NCBI GenBank assembly: GCA_016928255.1 | Contig: JAFGLB010000162.1 | Coordinates: 1-40,520 of the forward strand | Origin: Bacteroidota bacterium | GTDB taxonomy: Bacteria; Bacteroidota; Ignavibacteria; UBA10030 | DNA: 40,520 nt | Reading direction: 5' to 3' | Notes under the pieces: model-generated | Seen by the model: only the letters and a program-made list of their open reading frames with translations | Told to the model about the DNA's origin: nothing | The model's database searches: none | Translations under genes and position numbers: made by a program | Shown: positions 9,225 through 21,433 of the stretch, one piece after another | Position numbering within the stretch: position 1 is the stretch's first letter | How the letters are laid out: every line of letters starts with the position of its first letter

Positions 9225-9749
9225 ATGTTCTGGCTCAAATTCATTGCTAATTTTATTAAAATTATGCGCGAGGGACAGACTCCCGCTCAGGTCGCGGGCG
9301 GTTTTGCTTTCGGCTCAATTTTAGGCCTGTCGCCCATGCTGACGCTTCAGGGTCTGATAGTCTGGTTTATCATTCTTGTTCTAGATGTAAACCTTTCAGC
9401 CGTTACCGTTTCACTTTTTCTTTTCAGTCTTATAGCTTTTATTTTCGACCCGTTGTTTCACCAGTTGGGTTATTATATACTTGTTAATATCGATGGGCTG
9501 AAAGATTTTTGGACGAGTTTGTACAATGCTCCAATCGCGCCTTTAACACGTTTTAATAATACTGTTGTCATGGGAAGTTTTGTATGTGCGATTATAGTTT
9601 TCCCGTTCGTTTATTTCGGCTTTAAAAAATTTGTAATTGCCTACCGGACAACAATAGGCAAGCGCCTTCAGAAAACAAAAATTTATCGGATCATAAATAA
9701 AAGCTGGATAGTCCAGACATACCAGCGTATTCGCGGAATGGTGGTGTGA
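9225..9749 (+). CDS. TIGR03546 family integral membrane protein (DUF2062-like)
   Basis: 174 residues with three or so hydrophobic segments: SILGLSPMLTLQGLIVWFII, the following LSAVTVSLFLFSLIAFIF, and VVMGSFVCAIIVFPFVYFGF. The N-terminal GQTPAQVAGGFAFGSILGLSP resembles the DUF2062 signature. The family is uncharacterised but typically sits directly before a TIGR03545 gene, as here. AAAGGAT precedes the ATG by eight bases. The stop is one base from the next start, so the two are almost certainly an operon acting in the envelope. Confidence 0.82.
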   Translation: MFWLKFIANFIKIMREGQTPAQVAGGFAFGSILGLSPMLTLQGLIVWFIILVLDVNLSAVTVSLFLFSLIAFIFDPLFHQLGYYILVNIDGLKDFWTSLYNAPIAPLTRFNNTVVMGSFVCAIIVFPFVYFGFKKFVIAYRTTIGKRLQKTKIYRIINKSWIVQTYQRIRGMVV

Positions 9750-9750
9750 C

Positions 9751-11616
9751 ATGAGAAGGAAATTCATTTACTTCATTCTTATTCCTTTTTTAATAGTCTG
9801 CATTATAGTATATCTGTTTATCGACAGCTGGATTGAACTGGCGTTCGAATATACGGGAGAAAAGACTGTCGGTGCAAGGGTAGAAATTGATAATCTTCAT
9901 TTCACAATTAATCCTATCAGCATTGAATTCTCCAGAATGCAGATCGCTAATCCGACTAACGGCTGGAAAAACCTGTGCGAAACCGGAAGAACCAGGTTTG
10001 AACTCGATTTCGGCCAGCTTTTGCGCGGAAAATATATTGTTGAAACAATGGAGATTAACAACCTCATCATAGGCACAGACCGAACTACCGACGGATCAAG
10101 TACAAGGTTTGGTGAACAGGCTGTAAAGGTTCCGATAATAGAACAGGCAAAAAGCCTTCTTACAGGGGATGATTCAAAATCATCGCCGTCTTTCAACCTG
10201 GAAAATATCAAACGCGATTTGAAAATCGACAGCCTGTTAAATCCAAAAAACCTTTTAACATACCGCCGCATCGACACTTTGAAAAAGCAAATCGATTATG
10301 CCGGTGTGCAGTGGAAAACAGCGTTAGACGAAATTGACAAATCTAAAGCAAGGCTGGCTGAAATCGAAACGAAAGCGAAGGCAATCGATATCAACAAAAT
10401 AAAAACCGTCCAGGCCGCAAGCGACGCGCTGAACAATGCCAACAGCATACTATCTAATGCAAATGAAATTAAAAATTCTTACCAGACACAAAAAAATGAC
10501 TTAATAAACAGCGTGAATAATTTTGGAAAGTCTATAAAGGACCTCGACAAACTTGTTGAACAGGACTTCAAGAACGCGCTGAAATTGGCCCGCTTGCCGG
10601 ATTTATCCATGCAAAGTATCGCAGAAATGGTGCTTGGTAAAGAGCTGCTGCAAAAAGCATACGAATATCTTGGATATGTTGAAATTGCGAAAAACCGAAT
10701 TCAGAATTCAACTGATAAACCGCCGATAGAGGCACCGGCGCGCTTCAGGGGGCAGGATATCCATTTCCCTGCCGAACGTTATTATCCTAAATACTGGGTA
10801 AAAAAAGTCCTTATATCCGGCGGTACAGATAAGTCCAGAGATCCAAAATACTTTTATACCAAAGGCGAGATCCATAATATTACAGATAACCAGCGTTTAA
10901 CTGGGCTTCCTCTTACGGTCGATTTATCCGCTACAAAGGCCGAAATTACAAGCCTTTCGCTGGAAGCATCAATAGACAGGCGCAAAGAACTGCCCCTGGA
11001 TAATTATAGAGCGCATTTATCTGGATTATCCATCGGACAAATGTCTCTCGGCCGTTCTGATTTTCTCCCCTCTAAGATAATAGATGCTTTTGCCGATGCT
11101 TCAATCTCCGTTACGGTTCCCGGCAATTTATTTGATTCAAATGCAAAGATTAACTTTAGGAATCTTTCATTAATTTTTGATCGTGAACCTGCCGGTATGG
11201 TAGAACAAATTGTCCGCAATGTTCTTTCTCCTGTAAAAGGATTTAATGTAGATCTGCGAATATGGAAAACGGAAGAAAAAATCGATGTTGCTTTTGCAAC
11301 TGATCTTGACGAACAGCTTGCATCTCAAACCAAAAAAGCCATCGGCAATGAAGTTGCAAAAATTCAAAACGACTTGCGGAAAAAACTTGAGGCCGTAATT
11401 GCAGAAAAACGCTTAGAACTGGAAAAACTATATAATGAAAAGCGTGAAATGGTTATGAGCAAGGTCAAAGAATATGAAGCTTTATTGAATGAAAAACTTT
11501 CCGTAGTTGAAGCAAAAAAGAAAGAAATTGAAAACCGGATTGATCAGGAAAAGAAAAAGCAGACAGATGATGTTACCAAAAAAGCTAAAGATGCTTTAAA
11601 GGATGTATTTAAATAG
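9751..11616 (+). CDS. TIGR03545 family membrane-anchored AsmA-like protein
   Basis: 621 residues. One N-terminal membrane segment (about 4-24) is followed by AsmA/Mdm31-like beta-rich sequence (GARVEIDNLHFTINPISIEF, FELDFGQLLRGKYIVETMEI). A helical, probably coiled-coil stretch spans about 165-275, a second beta-rich region about 320-510, and a long lysine/glutamate-rich coiled coil about 530-615. This architecture fits a periplasm-spanning protein anchored in the inner membrane. Function is unknown; lipid transport by analogy with AsmA-like proteins is only inference. It is paired with the TIGR03546 gene and ends before a strong hairpin shared with gyrA. Confidence 0.82.
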   Translation: MRRKFIYFILIPFLIVCIIVYLFIDSWIELAFEYTGEKTVGARVEIDNLHFTINPISIEFSRMQIANPTNGWKNLCETGRTRFELDFGQLLRGKYIVETMEINNLIIGTDRTTDGSSTRFGEQAVKVPIIEQAKSLLTGDDSKSSPSFNLENIKRDLKIDSLLNPKNLLTYRRIDTLKKQIDYAGVQWKTALDEIDKSKARLAEIETKAKAIDINKIKTVQAASDALNNANSILSNANEIKNSYQTQKNDLINSVNNFGKSIKDLDKLVEQDFKNALKLARLPDLSMQSIAEMVLGKELLQKAYEYLGYVEIAKNRIQNSTDKPPIEAPARFRGQDIHFPAERYYPKYWVKKVLISGGTDKSRDPKYFYTKGEIHNITDNQRLTGLPLTVDLSATKAEITSLSLEASIDRRKELPLDNYRAHLSGLSIGQMSLGRSDFLPSKIIDAFADASISVTVPGNLFDSNAKINFRNLSLIFDREPAGMVEQIVRNVLSPVKGFNVDLRIWKTEEKIDVAFATDLDEQLASQTKKAIGNEVAKIQNDLRKKLEAVIAEKRLELEKLYNEKREMVMSKVKEYEALLNEKLSVVEAKKKEIENRIDQEKKKQTDDVTKKAKDALKDVFK

Positions 11617-11634
11617 CAGCTGACGGCAGTAAAA

Positions 11635-11661
11635 GAAAGCCTCTTTTATAAAGAGGCTTTC
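11635..11661. terminator. Bidirectional rho-independent terminator between TIGR03545 gene and gyrA
   Basis: A perfect 12-bp inverted repeat, GAAAGCCTCTTT and AAAGAGGCTTTC with a 3-base loop, sits between two convergent genes. On the minus strand it is followed by TTTTAC, so it ends gyrA well; the plus-strand side has a weaker T-rich tail. Confidence 0.88.
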
Positions 11662-11667
11662 TTCTGT

Positions 11668-14319
11668 TTATTTCTTGGTTTTTTTCTTTTTAACGTTTTT
11701 CTGCGGAACGGGTTTTTTGGACTTCACGATTTTTTTTGCAGTTTGTTTTCCTTTTTCACCTGCAGCGGTCTTTTGTGCAGTTTTGTTTTCCTGCTTCAAT
11801 CCGCCCTTTCCTTCTTCATCCGATTTATTATTTGAAGAACTCTTCCCGTTGGAAATAGATTTTTCTTTTTCAGCCAATTGTTTTTCTTCTTCTTCCTCTG
11901 CAACAACTGCTGCAACATCCGCAACTTTATCGCCCTCGTTTAAACGAATCAATCTTACACCCTGCGTGTTGCGGCCGGCGACACGTATATCCGATGCATG
12001 CTGGCGGATAATCATTCCATCCAAAGTAACAATAACAACGTCGTCGGTATTGATTACCTCTTTGATTGCAACCATTTTACCGGTCTTTTCAGATGTTTTT
12101 ACGGTAAAGATGCCTTTACCGCCTCTGTGACTTATTCGGTATTCGTCTTCTTCGCTGCGCTTCCCGAAACCTTTTTGGGTTGCAACAAGAATTGTTGTTC
12201 CTTTTCGCTGTAAATTCACGGCCCCGACTACTTTGTCGTCTTTTTTAAGTCTGATGCCACGTACTCCGGCAGCAGCCCGTCCCATCGGCCTTATTTCATT
12301 TTCATGAAAACGTATAGCCAGTCCGTTGCATGTGCCTATGACTATATCCTGTGTTCCATCTGTCAGTTTTACATCCGCCAACTTGTCGCCTTTTTTCAGA
12401 TTTGCAGCAACTATTCCGCTTCTTCGCGGGTTGCTGAATTCTGAAAGCACAACTTTTTTAACCAATCCCTGTTCAGTGAACATAAATACAAAATGGTTTT
12501 CATCGAATTCTTTTACAGCAATAAATGATGTAATTTCTTCGCCCGGATCTTTCTTTATAAGGTTATTTATCGATTTCCCTTTTGTTGTTCTTCCGCCTTC
12601 CGGTATCTCGAATACTTTTAACCAGTAGCACCTTCCTTTATCGGTGAATATCAGAACATAATTATGCGTGCTTGCAATGAACATATGCGCAACAAAATCA
12701 TCTTCGCGCGTCGCCGCGCCTGTAACGCCTTTCCCTCCTCTCGACTGGCGTCGATATCCCGATACAGGATATCTCTTTATAAATCCGCCGTGACTAATCG
12801 TCACGACTACTTCCTCTTCCGCGATAATATCTTCTATCCGAAATTCTTCGGCTTTATAAATAATTTCTGTCCGCCTGTCGTCGCCGTATTTTTCTTTTAT
12901 TTCCGCAAGTTCTTCTTCTATGATTTTCATTTGAAGCTGTTTACTTTTAAGAATGGTTTTCAGCTTCTCAATGAGTTTGATCATTTCCCTGTATTCTTCT
13001 TCGACTTTTTTGCGCTCAAGTCCGGTCAGTCTTTGCAGACGCATGTCGAGAATCGCTTTTGCCTGGATTTCTGAAAGTTTGAATTTCTTCATCAATCCGA
13101 GTTTTGCGCTTTCAACATCTGCCGATTTCTTTATAAGGGCTATCACCGCATCGATATTATCAAGCGCGATTATGTATCCCTCAAGTATATGCGCGCGTTT
13201 TTCGGCTTCGTCCAGATCGAACTTGGTTCGGCGGACCACGACTTCATTTCTATGCTCTATGAAGTGCTTTATGAATTCACGCAGCTGCAGAACCTTTGGA
13301 CGGCTGTCTACAAGAGCCAAAAGGTTTACTCCAAATGTCGTTTGCATTTGAGTATGTTTATAAAGATTATTAAGCACTACCTCTGCATTGGCTTCCCGTT
13401 TTAATTCAATCACAACACGCATTCCGTCCCGGTCGGATTCATCGCGTATATCGGAAATATCCTCCAAGTTTTTATCCGTAACCAAATCTGCAATTTTTTC
13501 AATTAGCGATGCTTTATTTACCTGGTACGGCAGCTCCGTCACAATTATCCGCTGTCTCTCGCCTTTTCCGGTTTCAACATTTGCCCTTGCGCGGACAATG
13601 ATTTTTCCGCGGCCTTTTGTATAAGCTTCTTTTACACCGTCATATCCATAAATTATTCCGCCCGTGGGAAAATCCGGTGCTAGAATATGTTTCATCAGTT
13701 TTTCGTTGCTGATTTCATGGTCTTTTATATATGCAATGCATCCGTCGATGACCTCGCGTAGATTATGCGGCGGAATGTTAGTTGCCATGCCGACTGCAAT
13801 TCCGCTAGTACCGTTACAGAGTAAATTCGGTATTTGGGCCGGCAATACAGTCGGTTCCTGTAGTGTATCGTCGAAGTTTGGTGCAAAATTGACCGTGTTT
13901 TTTTCCAGGTCTTTCAGCATTTCCTCGGCAACTCGTGTAAGCCTTGCTTCTGTGTAACGCATTGCGGCGGCGGAATCGCCGTCGACCGAGCCGAAGTTAC
14001 CCTGGCCGTCTACCAGCATATACCGCATTGAAAAATCCTGCGCCATGCGCACCATTGTGTCATACACCGCCGAATCGCCATGCGGGTGGTACTTACCAAG
14101 CACTTCACCGACTATGCGTGCGCTTTTCTTGTACGCTTTATTGCTTGCCAGTCCGAGTCCCTGCATACCGAATAATACGCGCCTGTGAACCGGTTTGAGG
14201 CCGTCCCGCACATCTGGCAGCGCGCGTGATATTATTACCGACATCGAATAATCGATGTACGATCCTTTCATTTCATCTTCAATATCTACAGGTATAGTTT
14301 TTTCGCTTACTGTTGCCAT
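11668..14319 (-). CDS. gyrA: DNA gyrase subunit A
   Basis: Breaks and rejoins DNA in the gyrase A2B2 complex that introduces negative supercoils. 883 residues. The catalytic tyrosine is Tyr122 in RYTEARL. The quinolone-resistance region reads [12 protein letters not shown] with Ser83 and Asp87, the susceptible type. The C-terminal wrapping domain has a GyrA box, QSRGGKG, which separates it from ParC. The last 80 residues are an acidic stretch ([17 protein letters not shown]) then a lysine-rich tail ([10 protein letters not shown]), probably a supercoiling-control tail. The start ATG lacks a strong Shine-Dalgarno sequence. It is the last gene of the leftward origin block. Confidence 0.97.
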   Translation of the reverse strand: MATVSEKTIPVDIEDEMKGSYIDYSMSVIISRALPDVRDGLKPVHRRVLFGMQGLGLASNKAYKKSARIVGEVLGKYHPHGDSAVYDTMVRMAQDFSMRYMLVDGQGNFGSVDGDSAAAMRYTEARLTRVAEEMLKDLEKNTVNFAPNFDDTLQEPTVLPAQIPNLLCNGTSGIAVGMATNIPPHNLREVIDGCIAYIKDHEISNEKLMKHILAPDFPTGGIIYGYDGVKEAYTKGRGKIIVRARANVETGKGERQRIIVTELPYQVNKASLIEKIADLVTDKNLEDISDIRDESDRDGMRVVIELKREANAEVVLNNLYKHTQMQTTFGVNLLALVDSRPKVLQLREFIKHFIEHRNEVVVRRTKFDLDEAEKRAHILEGYIIALDNIDAVIALIKKSADVESAKLGLMKKFKLSEIQAKAILDMRLQRLTGLERKKVEEEYREMIKLIEKLKTILKSKQLQMKIIEEELAEIKEKYGDDRRTEIIYKAEEFRIEDIIAEEEVVVTISHGGFIKRYPVSGYRRQSRGGKGVTGAATREDDFVAHMFIASTHNYVLIFTDKGRCYWLKVFEIPEGGRTTKGKSINNLIKKDPGEEITSFIAVKEFDENHFVFMFTEQGLVKKVVLSEFSNPRRSGIVAANLKKGDKLADVKLTDGTQDIVIGTCNGLAIRFHENEIRPMGRAAAGVRGIRLKKDDKVVGAVNLQRKGTTILVATQKGFGKRSEEDEYRISHRGGKGIFTVKTSEKTGKMVAIKEVINTDDVVIVTLDGMIIRQHASDIRVAGRNTQGVRLIRLNEGDKVADVAAVVAEEEEEKQLAEKEKSISNGKSSSNNKSDEEGKGGLKQENKTAQKTAAGEKGKQTAKKIVKSKKPVPQKNVKKKKTKK

Positions 14320-14349
14320 GGATTATCTTTTTTTCTTCTTCTTGTGTTG

Positions 14350-17047
<2,698 letters not shown>

Positions 17048-17059
17048 TTAAGTTTTTAT

Positions 17060-17359
17060 TCAATTAAACTTTATATCCTTCACGATTTCTTTTCCAATAA
17101 AGTTGTTCAGTTTTTCTATTATTTCCTTTTTCCGTATGGTCAATTCATTCCGCCATGTACTCGTTTTAACACTGACAAACAACACGCCTTTTGTTATTCT
17201 TGTTGCCTCCGTCATCTGCGCTATTTTTTTTCCTACTACTTCTTCCCAGTGAACAACCGCATCTACCTCAACGAGCTTTTTCTTTATTCCCAGGTCGTTA
17301 ATCAGCTCCTCAATTGCGGTCTCGATAGATTTAATTGATTTTGGCTTCTTCCTCGACAC
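17060..17359 (-). CDS. dciA: DUF721/DciA-like protein, probable replicative helicase loader
   Basis: 99 residues of the DUF721 family, whose best known member, DciA, helps load DnaB helicase in bacteria lacking DnaC or DnaI. The core VHWEEVVGKKIAQMTEATRI followed by GVLFVSVKTSTWRNELTIRK is typical (conserved W and a KH-like fold). The GTG start at 17359 overlaps recF by 29 bases and has GAGGGGA about ten bases upstream, within recF. A position between recF and gyrB is common for this family and supports the replication role. Loader activity is inferred from family and context. Confidence 0.85.
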   Translation of the reverse strand: MSRKKPKSIKSIETAIEELINDLGIKKKLVEVDAVVHWEEVVGKKIAQMTEATRITKGVLFVSVKTSTWRNELTIRKKEIIEKLNNFIGKEIVKDIKFN

Positions 17360-18482
17360 GCTCTATTCTTCCCCTCTTTATAAGGTATTTTCTTACATTG
17401 GCAATGACATCCGGTGATAATCCATTAAGTGCATGTTTGTCTGTCGAAGTGATAAAAACCTGACCCTTGCATACGGCTGATTTAATCAATTTATTGCACC
17501 TCTTTTCATCGAGTTCGCTCAAAACATCGTCAAGCAGGAGCAGCGGTGTTTCATTACATGCGTTTTTCAGGTAAAAGAATTCCGCCATTTTTAAGGCTAC
17601 AAGCAGTGTTTTATGCTGTCCCTGCGAAGCAAAGTTCTTTGCTTCCATTTCATTTATCTGAAGCAAAAAATCGTCCCTATGAGGACCTACCATAGTGAAT
17701 CCTATTTTCTGCTCCGTTAAACTTTGATTTTCAAGCGCTTTTTTAAAAAAATCTTCTGTGTTATCCTCGTTTTCTTCTGAACAATTGAATGAGGGAGAAT
17801 ACAATATTTTTGGCAGTTCACTGTTACCCGATATCTGTGAATAAGCTTCTATTACTAATTTTTGAAAGTTCTTTGTAAACTCTTTTCTTTTATTTATAAT
17901 ACTTGTGCCTGTTTTAATTAAACTTTCGTTCCAGACTTCAACCTCTTCTTTATTTCTGATCCTTCCTGTTTGTATGTCTGCAAGTATTCTGTTTCTTTGC
18001 TTTAAAATTTTTCTGTATTCAATCAAATTATCCAAATATTTTCTGCTGGACTGAGACAAAACAAAATCGACAAATTTCCGTCTATCTCCCGGCGATCCAT
18101 ATGTTATGGCGCCCTGTTCCTGTGAGAGTATAACAGCCGGGAACCATCCTATTAGTGCCGATGCTTTATCAACTTTTGATTTATTTACTGTGATTATTTT
18201 TTGATTTATATCTCTGTTATATTTTATTTGTACTTCGTACTGTACGCCGCAATCCGACTTAAGGCATCCTGTTGCCGTGAAACCATTTTCATCTGCTTTT
18301 GCTACAATTGAATCGCTTAATGCATAAAAACTTCTTGTCAGACAGAAATAAGATATACTTTCAAGGATATTTGTTTTACCTTCTCCGTTGTCTCCATAAA
18401 AAAGATTAACACCAGAAGAACAATCGAAAGATGTTGACTTATGATTCCTGAAATTTTCGATTTCAATGTGCTGCAAAATCAA
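17331..18482 (-). CDS. recF: DNA replication and repair protein RecF
   Basis: SMC-like ATPase that acts with RecO and RecR to load RecA at gaps. 383 residues. Walker A is YGDNGEGKTNILE, the signature area is QGQHKTLLVALKMAE, and Walker B is PLLLLDDVLSELDEKR. The start codon is TTG at 18482, just before the family N-terminus (LQHIEIENFRNH), with AAGG about ten bases upstream. The last 29 bases overlap dciA. A hairpin lies between dnaN and this gene. Confidence 0.95.
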   Translation of the reverse strand: MILQHIEIENFRNHKSTSFDCSSGVNLFYGDNGEGKTNILESISYFCLTRSFYALSDSIVAKADENGFTATGCLKSDCGVQYEVQIKYNRDINQKIITVNKSKVDKASALIGWFPAVILSQEQGAITYGSPGDRRKFVDFVLSQSSRKYLDNLIEYRKILKQRNRILADIQTGRIRNKEEVEVWNESLIKTGTSIINKRKEFTKNFQKLVIEAYSQISGNSELPKILYSPSFNCSEENEDNTEDFFKKALENQSLTEQKIGFTMVGPHRDDFLLQINEMEAKNFASQGQHKTLLVALKMAEFFYLKNACNETPLLLLDDVLSELDEKRCNKLIKSAVCKGQVFITSTDKHALNGLSPDVIANVRKYLIKRGRIERVEEEAKIN

Positions 18483-18508
18483 TTCTATATTACCTTATTT
18501 ACAACACG

Positions 18509-18540
18509 ATAGCCCCAAATCCATATTCGGATGGGGCTAT
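18509..18540 (-). terminator. Hairpin between dnaN and recF
   Basis: An inverted repeat, ATAGCCCC...GGGGCTAT, is extended by ATCC/GGAT around a 6-base loop, with a two-base bulge. On the coding (minus) strand it is followed by CGTGTTGTAAATAAGG, with no uridine run. It may act as a partial terminator or an RNA-stability element setting a high dnaN to recF ratio. Confidence 0.5.
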
Positions 18541-18570
18541 TCATTATAAAACCAACAGCAATTTTCACGT

Positions 18571-19686
18571 TCATACATTAAGCCGCATCGGCATAACAAG
18601 CATCAAAACATCCTCGTTTTCTTTCATTGTTACCGGTTTTATTATTGCCGCCTTAACCGAACTGCTGAAATTAAATATGACTTCCTGTGAATCAATATGC
18701 GATAGGATGTCTATAAGATATATTGCATTAAAACCTATTTCAATGTTTTCCGCAGAATAACTGCATGCTATCTTTTCTTTAGCTTCTCCACCGAAATCAA
18801 TATCCTCGGCCATTATTTTGAGATCATCTTTTTTCATCGAAAAACGTATCTGGTGAGTAGTGTTGCTCGAGTACAGGGAAACTCTTTTAACTGCAGATAA
18901 TAAAATATTTCTATCTGCTAAAAGTTTTTTATCGTTTTCAAGCGGTATTACGCTTTCATAATTTGGATAACTTTCTTCAATTAACCTTGAAGTAAGCGTT
19001 AAATTCTTGAAAGAGAATTTTATATGTGTCGAGCTGAATGAAACAGTGTTAGATCCGCTTTCTATTGCTTTTGATATTAAATTTAGTGCTTTTGAAGGAA
19101 TTATTATATCCTTCTGGTCTTTGATTTGTGGGAGATTTGTGTAAATAATCCTAACTAGTCTGTGGCCGTCCGTAGCAACCGCTCTCATTTCTTTTTCTTT
19201 GAACTGCAGCAATAGTCCGGTCATTGCAGGACGAAGTTCGTCTGTGCTGACGGAAAAAACTGTTTTTGATATTATGGATTCTATTACCGAGCTTTCTATA
19301 AGCAGCTCGTTGCTGCTTTTAAATTCAGGTATCGCCGGATAATCCTGGCTGGACTCTCCAATGAGGTTATACTCGCCGTTTTCAGTAATCATCTTTATCT
19401 TATTGTTGCCTGTGTCTGCATTAAATACGATCTGAGCATCAGGTAAAGCTCTCAGTGTATCCATAACTCTCTTCGCAGGCACCGCTATCGATCCGTTTTC
19501 ACTTCCTCTTACATCAAGCGAAGCAGACATAGATATTTCCATGTCTGTAGCAACAAGTGTAAGTTTGTTTTCGTTTAGTGTAAAAAGGATGTTTTCAAGT
19601 ATAGGCAGTGTTGATTTTGATGGTACGACACCACTGATTTTTATCAGTACTTTTTGGAGTTCATTACTTTCTATGGTAAACTTCAT
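18571..19686 (-). CDS. dnaN: DNA polymerase III beta sliding clamp
   Basis: Processivity clamp for DNA polymerase III, 371 residues. It starts MKFTIESNELQKVLIKISGVVPSKSTLPILENI, a standard N-terminus, and ends MLVMPMRL, matching the family's VMPMR(L/V) tail that contributes to the peptide-binding pocket. VATDGHRLVRI is the conserved second-domain motif. The ATG at 19686 has AGGAG eight bases upstream; an earlier ATG four bases before is out of frame. A 307-base AT-rich gap separates it from dnaA, so it probably has its own promoter. Confidence 0.97.
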   Translation of the reverse strand: MKFTIESNELQKVLIKISGVVPSKSTLPILENILFTLNENKLTLVATDMEISMSASLDVRGSENGSIAVPAKRVMDTLRALPDAQIVFNADTGNNKIKMITENGEYNLIGESSQDYPAIPEFKSSNELLIESSVIESIISKTVFSVSTDELRPAMTGLLLQFKEKEMRAVATDGHRLVRIIYTNLPQIKDQKDIIIPSKALNLISKAIESGSNTVSFSSTHIKFSFKNLTLTSRLIEESYPNYESVIPLENDKKLLADRNILLSAVKRVSLYSSNTTHQIRFSMKKDDLKIMAEDIDFGGEAKEKIACSYSAENIEIGFNAIYLIDILSHIDSQEVIFNFSSSVKAAIIKPVTMKENEDVLMLVMPMRLNV

Positions 19687-19993
19687 TCATATAACTCCTT
19701 TTTATCAATGTCTATTATTTATTAAAAATATCAAAATTTTAGCATATACACAATAAACACTATTATAAAAAGACTTTAATTAAGAAAACAATGTTTATTA
19801 TAACGATGTTGATAATGTGGAAAATTGCAATAAAACAACAATCATTGGCGGATTTAAAATATTTAATGTTGAATTGATGTGCAAAACAAAAAGAACTTTA
19901 ACAAACCATTAAAAATTATACTTCCGCATAATAGTAAAACAAAATTACATACAGCATATCAACATTAATTAACATGTTTATTAACAAGAAAAA
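19687..19993. promoter_or_regulatory. dnaA-dnaN intergenic region with DnaA-box-like sites
   Basis: This 307-base gap has no gene. It is extremely AT-rich and contains TGTGGAAAA (19816-19824) and TGTGCAAAA (19878-19886), whose complements TTTTCCACA and TTTTGCACA fit TTWTNCACA. A one-mismatch site, ATATACACA, is at 19744-19752. It could hold the dnaN promoter under DnaA control, or a second part of a bipartite origin. Confidence 0.55.
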
Positions 19994-21433
19994 CTACTCA
20001 TTCAACTCAATTTTCCTGCGTATCTGGTCAACCTGCTGTTTGAAATTATTGTCGGTTTTTTGAAACTCCTCTATAGCCTGGCAGGCATGAATAACCGTGC
20101 TGTGATCCCTTCCGCCAAAATGCAGACCTATAGTCTTCAGTGATGAGTTTGTAAGATCTTTTGCCAAGAACATAGCAGTTTGTCTTGCAATAACGACCTC
20201 GTGACGCCTTGTTTTTGCTCTAAGCAAGTCGACAGGAATATCAAAATAACTGCAGACAACTTTTTGTATCTGGTCTATGCTTATGGGAGTTCTCAGATCG
20301 TTTACAATTACGCGCAGAACATCTTTTGCCAGGTCAACGCCTATCTCACGGTTTTCCAAAGAAGCACGAGCGAAAAGGCTGATAAGACAACCCTCTAATT
20401 CGCGAATATTGTTTTTTACATTTACAGCAATAAACTCTAAAACATCTGACGGAAGCTCAAGTGAATTTTCTTCACTTTTTTTCTGAAGTATTGCTATTCT
20501 TGTTTCAAGATCCGGGGGCTGAATATCGGCTGTAAGTCCGCACTGGAATCTTGAAATTAGTCTCTCGTCCAAACCGCGCAATTCCTTAGGCGGGACATCG
20601 GAAGAAAGAACAATTTGTTTGCCGTGCTGGTACAAAGCGTTAAAAGTATGAAAAAAATTATCCTGTGTTTTTTCTTTGCCTGCAAAGAATTGAATGTCAT
20701 CAACAACGAGAAGATCCATACTCCTGTAAAAAGAGGAAAACTCCTGAACCTTGTCTCCCTGAATTGCTTCAACAAAATCAACAGTAAATTTCTCACTTGA
20801 AAGATAAGCAATTCGTTTTGCTTTGCCGTTTGCTGCAGCATGGTTTCCAAGCGCATGCATCAAATGTGTTTTGCCAAGACCCGTACCGCCGTACAGAACC
20901 AGCGGATTAAAGGAAGTACCGCCTGGATTATTTGCAACAGCAAGTGCAGCCGCCCTGGCAAGCTGGTTGCAATCGCCTTTGATAAAATTCTCAAATGTAT
21001 AACGCGGATTAAAATTACTTTTTATTGACTGCAGGTTTTCAGTTCTTAATGAAACATGGGGAGTAAAAGGCTGTGTGCGAACCAGCTCTGTGCCGGTAGA
21101 GATAAAATCATTATCAGTACTTTCCTGGTTGGGCGGCAAGTTTTCTTCAGATGTTACTATATAAAAAAGCCTGCTGTTCTCGCCGACAACCGCTGCAATG
21201 GTATTGTGTAAAAGTGTATTATAATGTTCTTCGAGCCAATCATAAAAAAACTGACTGGGAACCTGGACGGTTAATTCATTTCCATTTATGGAAACAGGTA
21301 TAACAGGAAGAAACCAGGTCTTAAAACTTAATGTTGAAACTTGGTCTTTAATGATACTTAAGCATTGTTCCCAGGTTTTACTTGCTAGTTTTTGATTATC
21401 AACAAACTGATCAGTTTGTACAGGAAAATTCAT
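19994..21433 (-). CDS. dnaA: Chromosomal replication initiator protein DnaA
   Basis: Origin-binding AAA+ ATPase, 479 residues from the chosen ATG. Domain I (TWEQCLSIIKDQVSTLSFKTWF) is followed by a variable linker. Then comes the AAA+ domain with Walker A YGGTGLGKTHLMHALG and Walker B LLVVDDIQFFAGKEKTQ. The DNA-binding domain carries the signature GGRDHSTVIHACQAI. The track uses TTG at 21448, but the ATG at 21433 has GGAG six bases upstream, so the first five residues of the track ORF are dropped. It is divergent from rpmH across the putative origin. Confidence 0.97.
   Translation of the reverse strand: MNFPVQTDQFVDNQKLASKTWEQCLSIIKDQVSTLSFKTWFLPVIPVSINGNELTVQVPSQFFYDWLEEHYNTLLHNTIAAVVGENSRLFYIVTSEENLPPNQESTDNDFISTGTELVRTQPFTPHVSLRTENLQSIKSNFNPRYTFENFIKGDCNQLARAAALAVANNPGGTSFNPLVLYGGTGLGKTHLMHALGNHAAANGKAKRIAYLSSEKFTVDFVEAIQGDKVQEFSSFYRSMDLLVVDDIQFFAGKEKTQDNFFHTFNALYQHGKQIVLSSDVPPKELRGLDERLISRFQCGLTADIQPPDLETRIAILQKKSEENSLELPSDVLEFIAVNVKNNIRELEGCLISLFARASLENREIGVDLAKDVLRVIVNDLRTPISIDQIQKVVCSYFDIPVDLLRAKTRRHEVVIARQTAMFLAKDLTNSSLKTIGLHFGGRDHSTVIHACQAIEEFQKTDNNFKQQVDQIRRKIELNE

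Noticed and set aside
13960-14080. Quinolone-resistance substitutions in GyrA
   Set aside because: Ser83 and Asp87 are the usual susceptible residues; nothing unusual is seen.
11675-14198. Many plus-strand ORFs opposite gyrA (such as 11675-12130, 12664-13074, 12953-13351)
   Set aside because: All are shadows of gyrA; low-complexity Phe/Ser-rich sequence typical of antisense reading.
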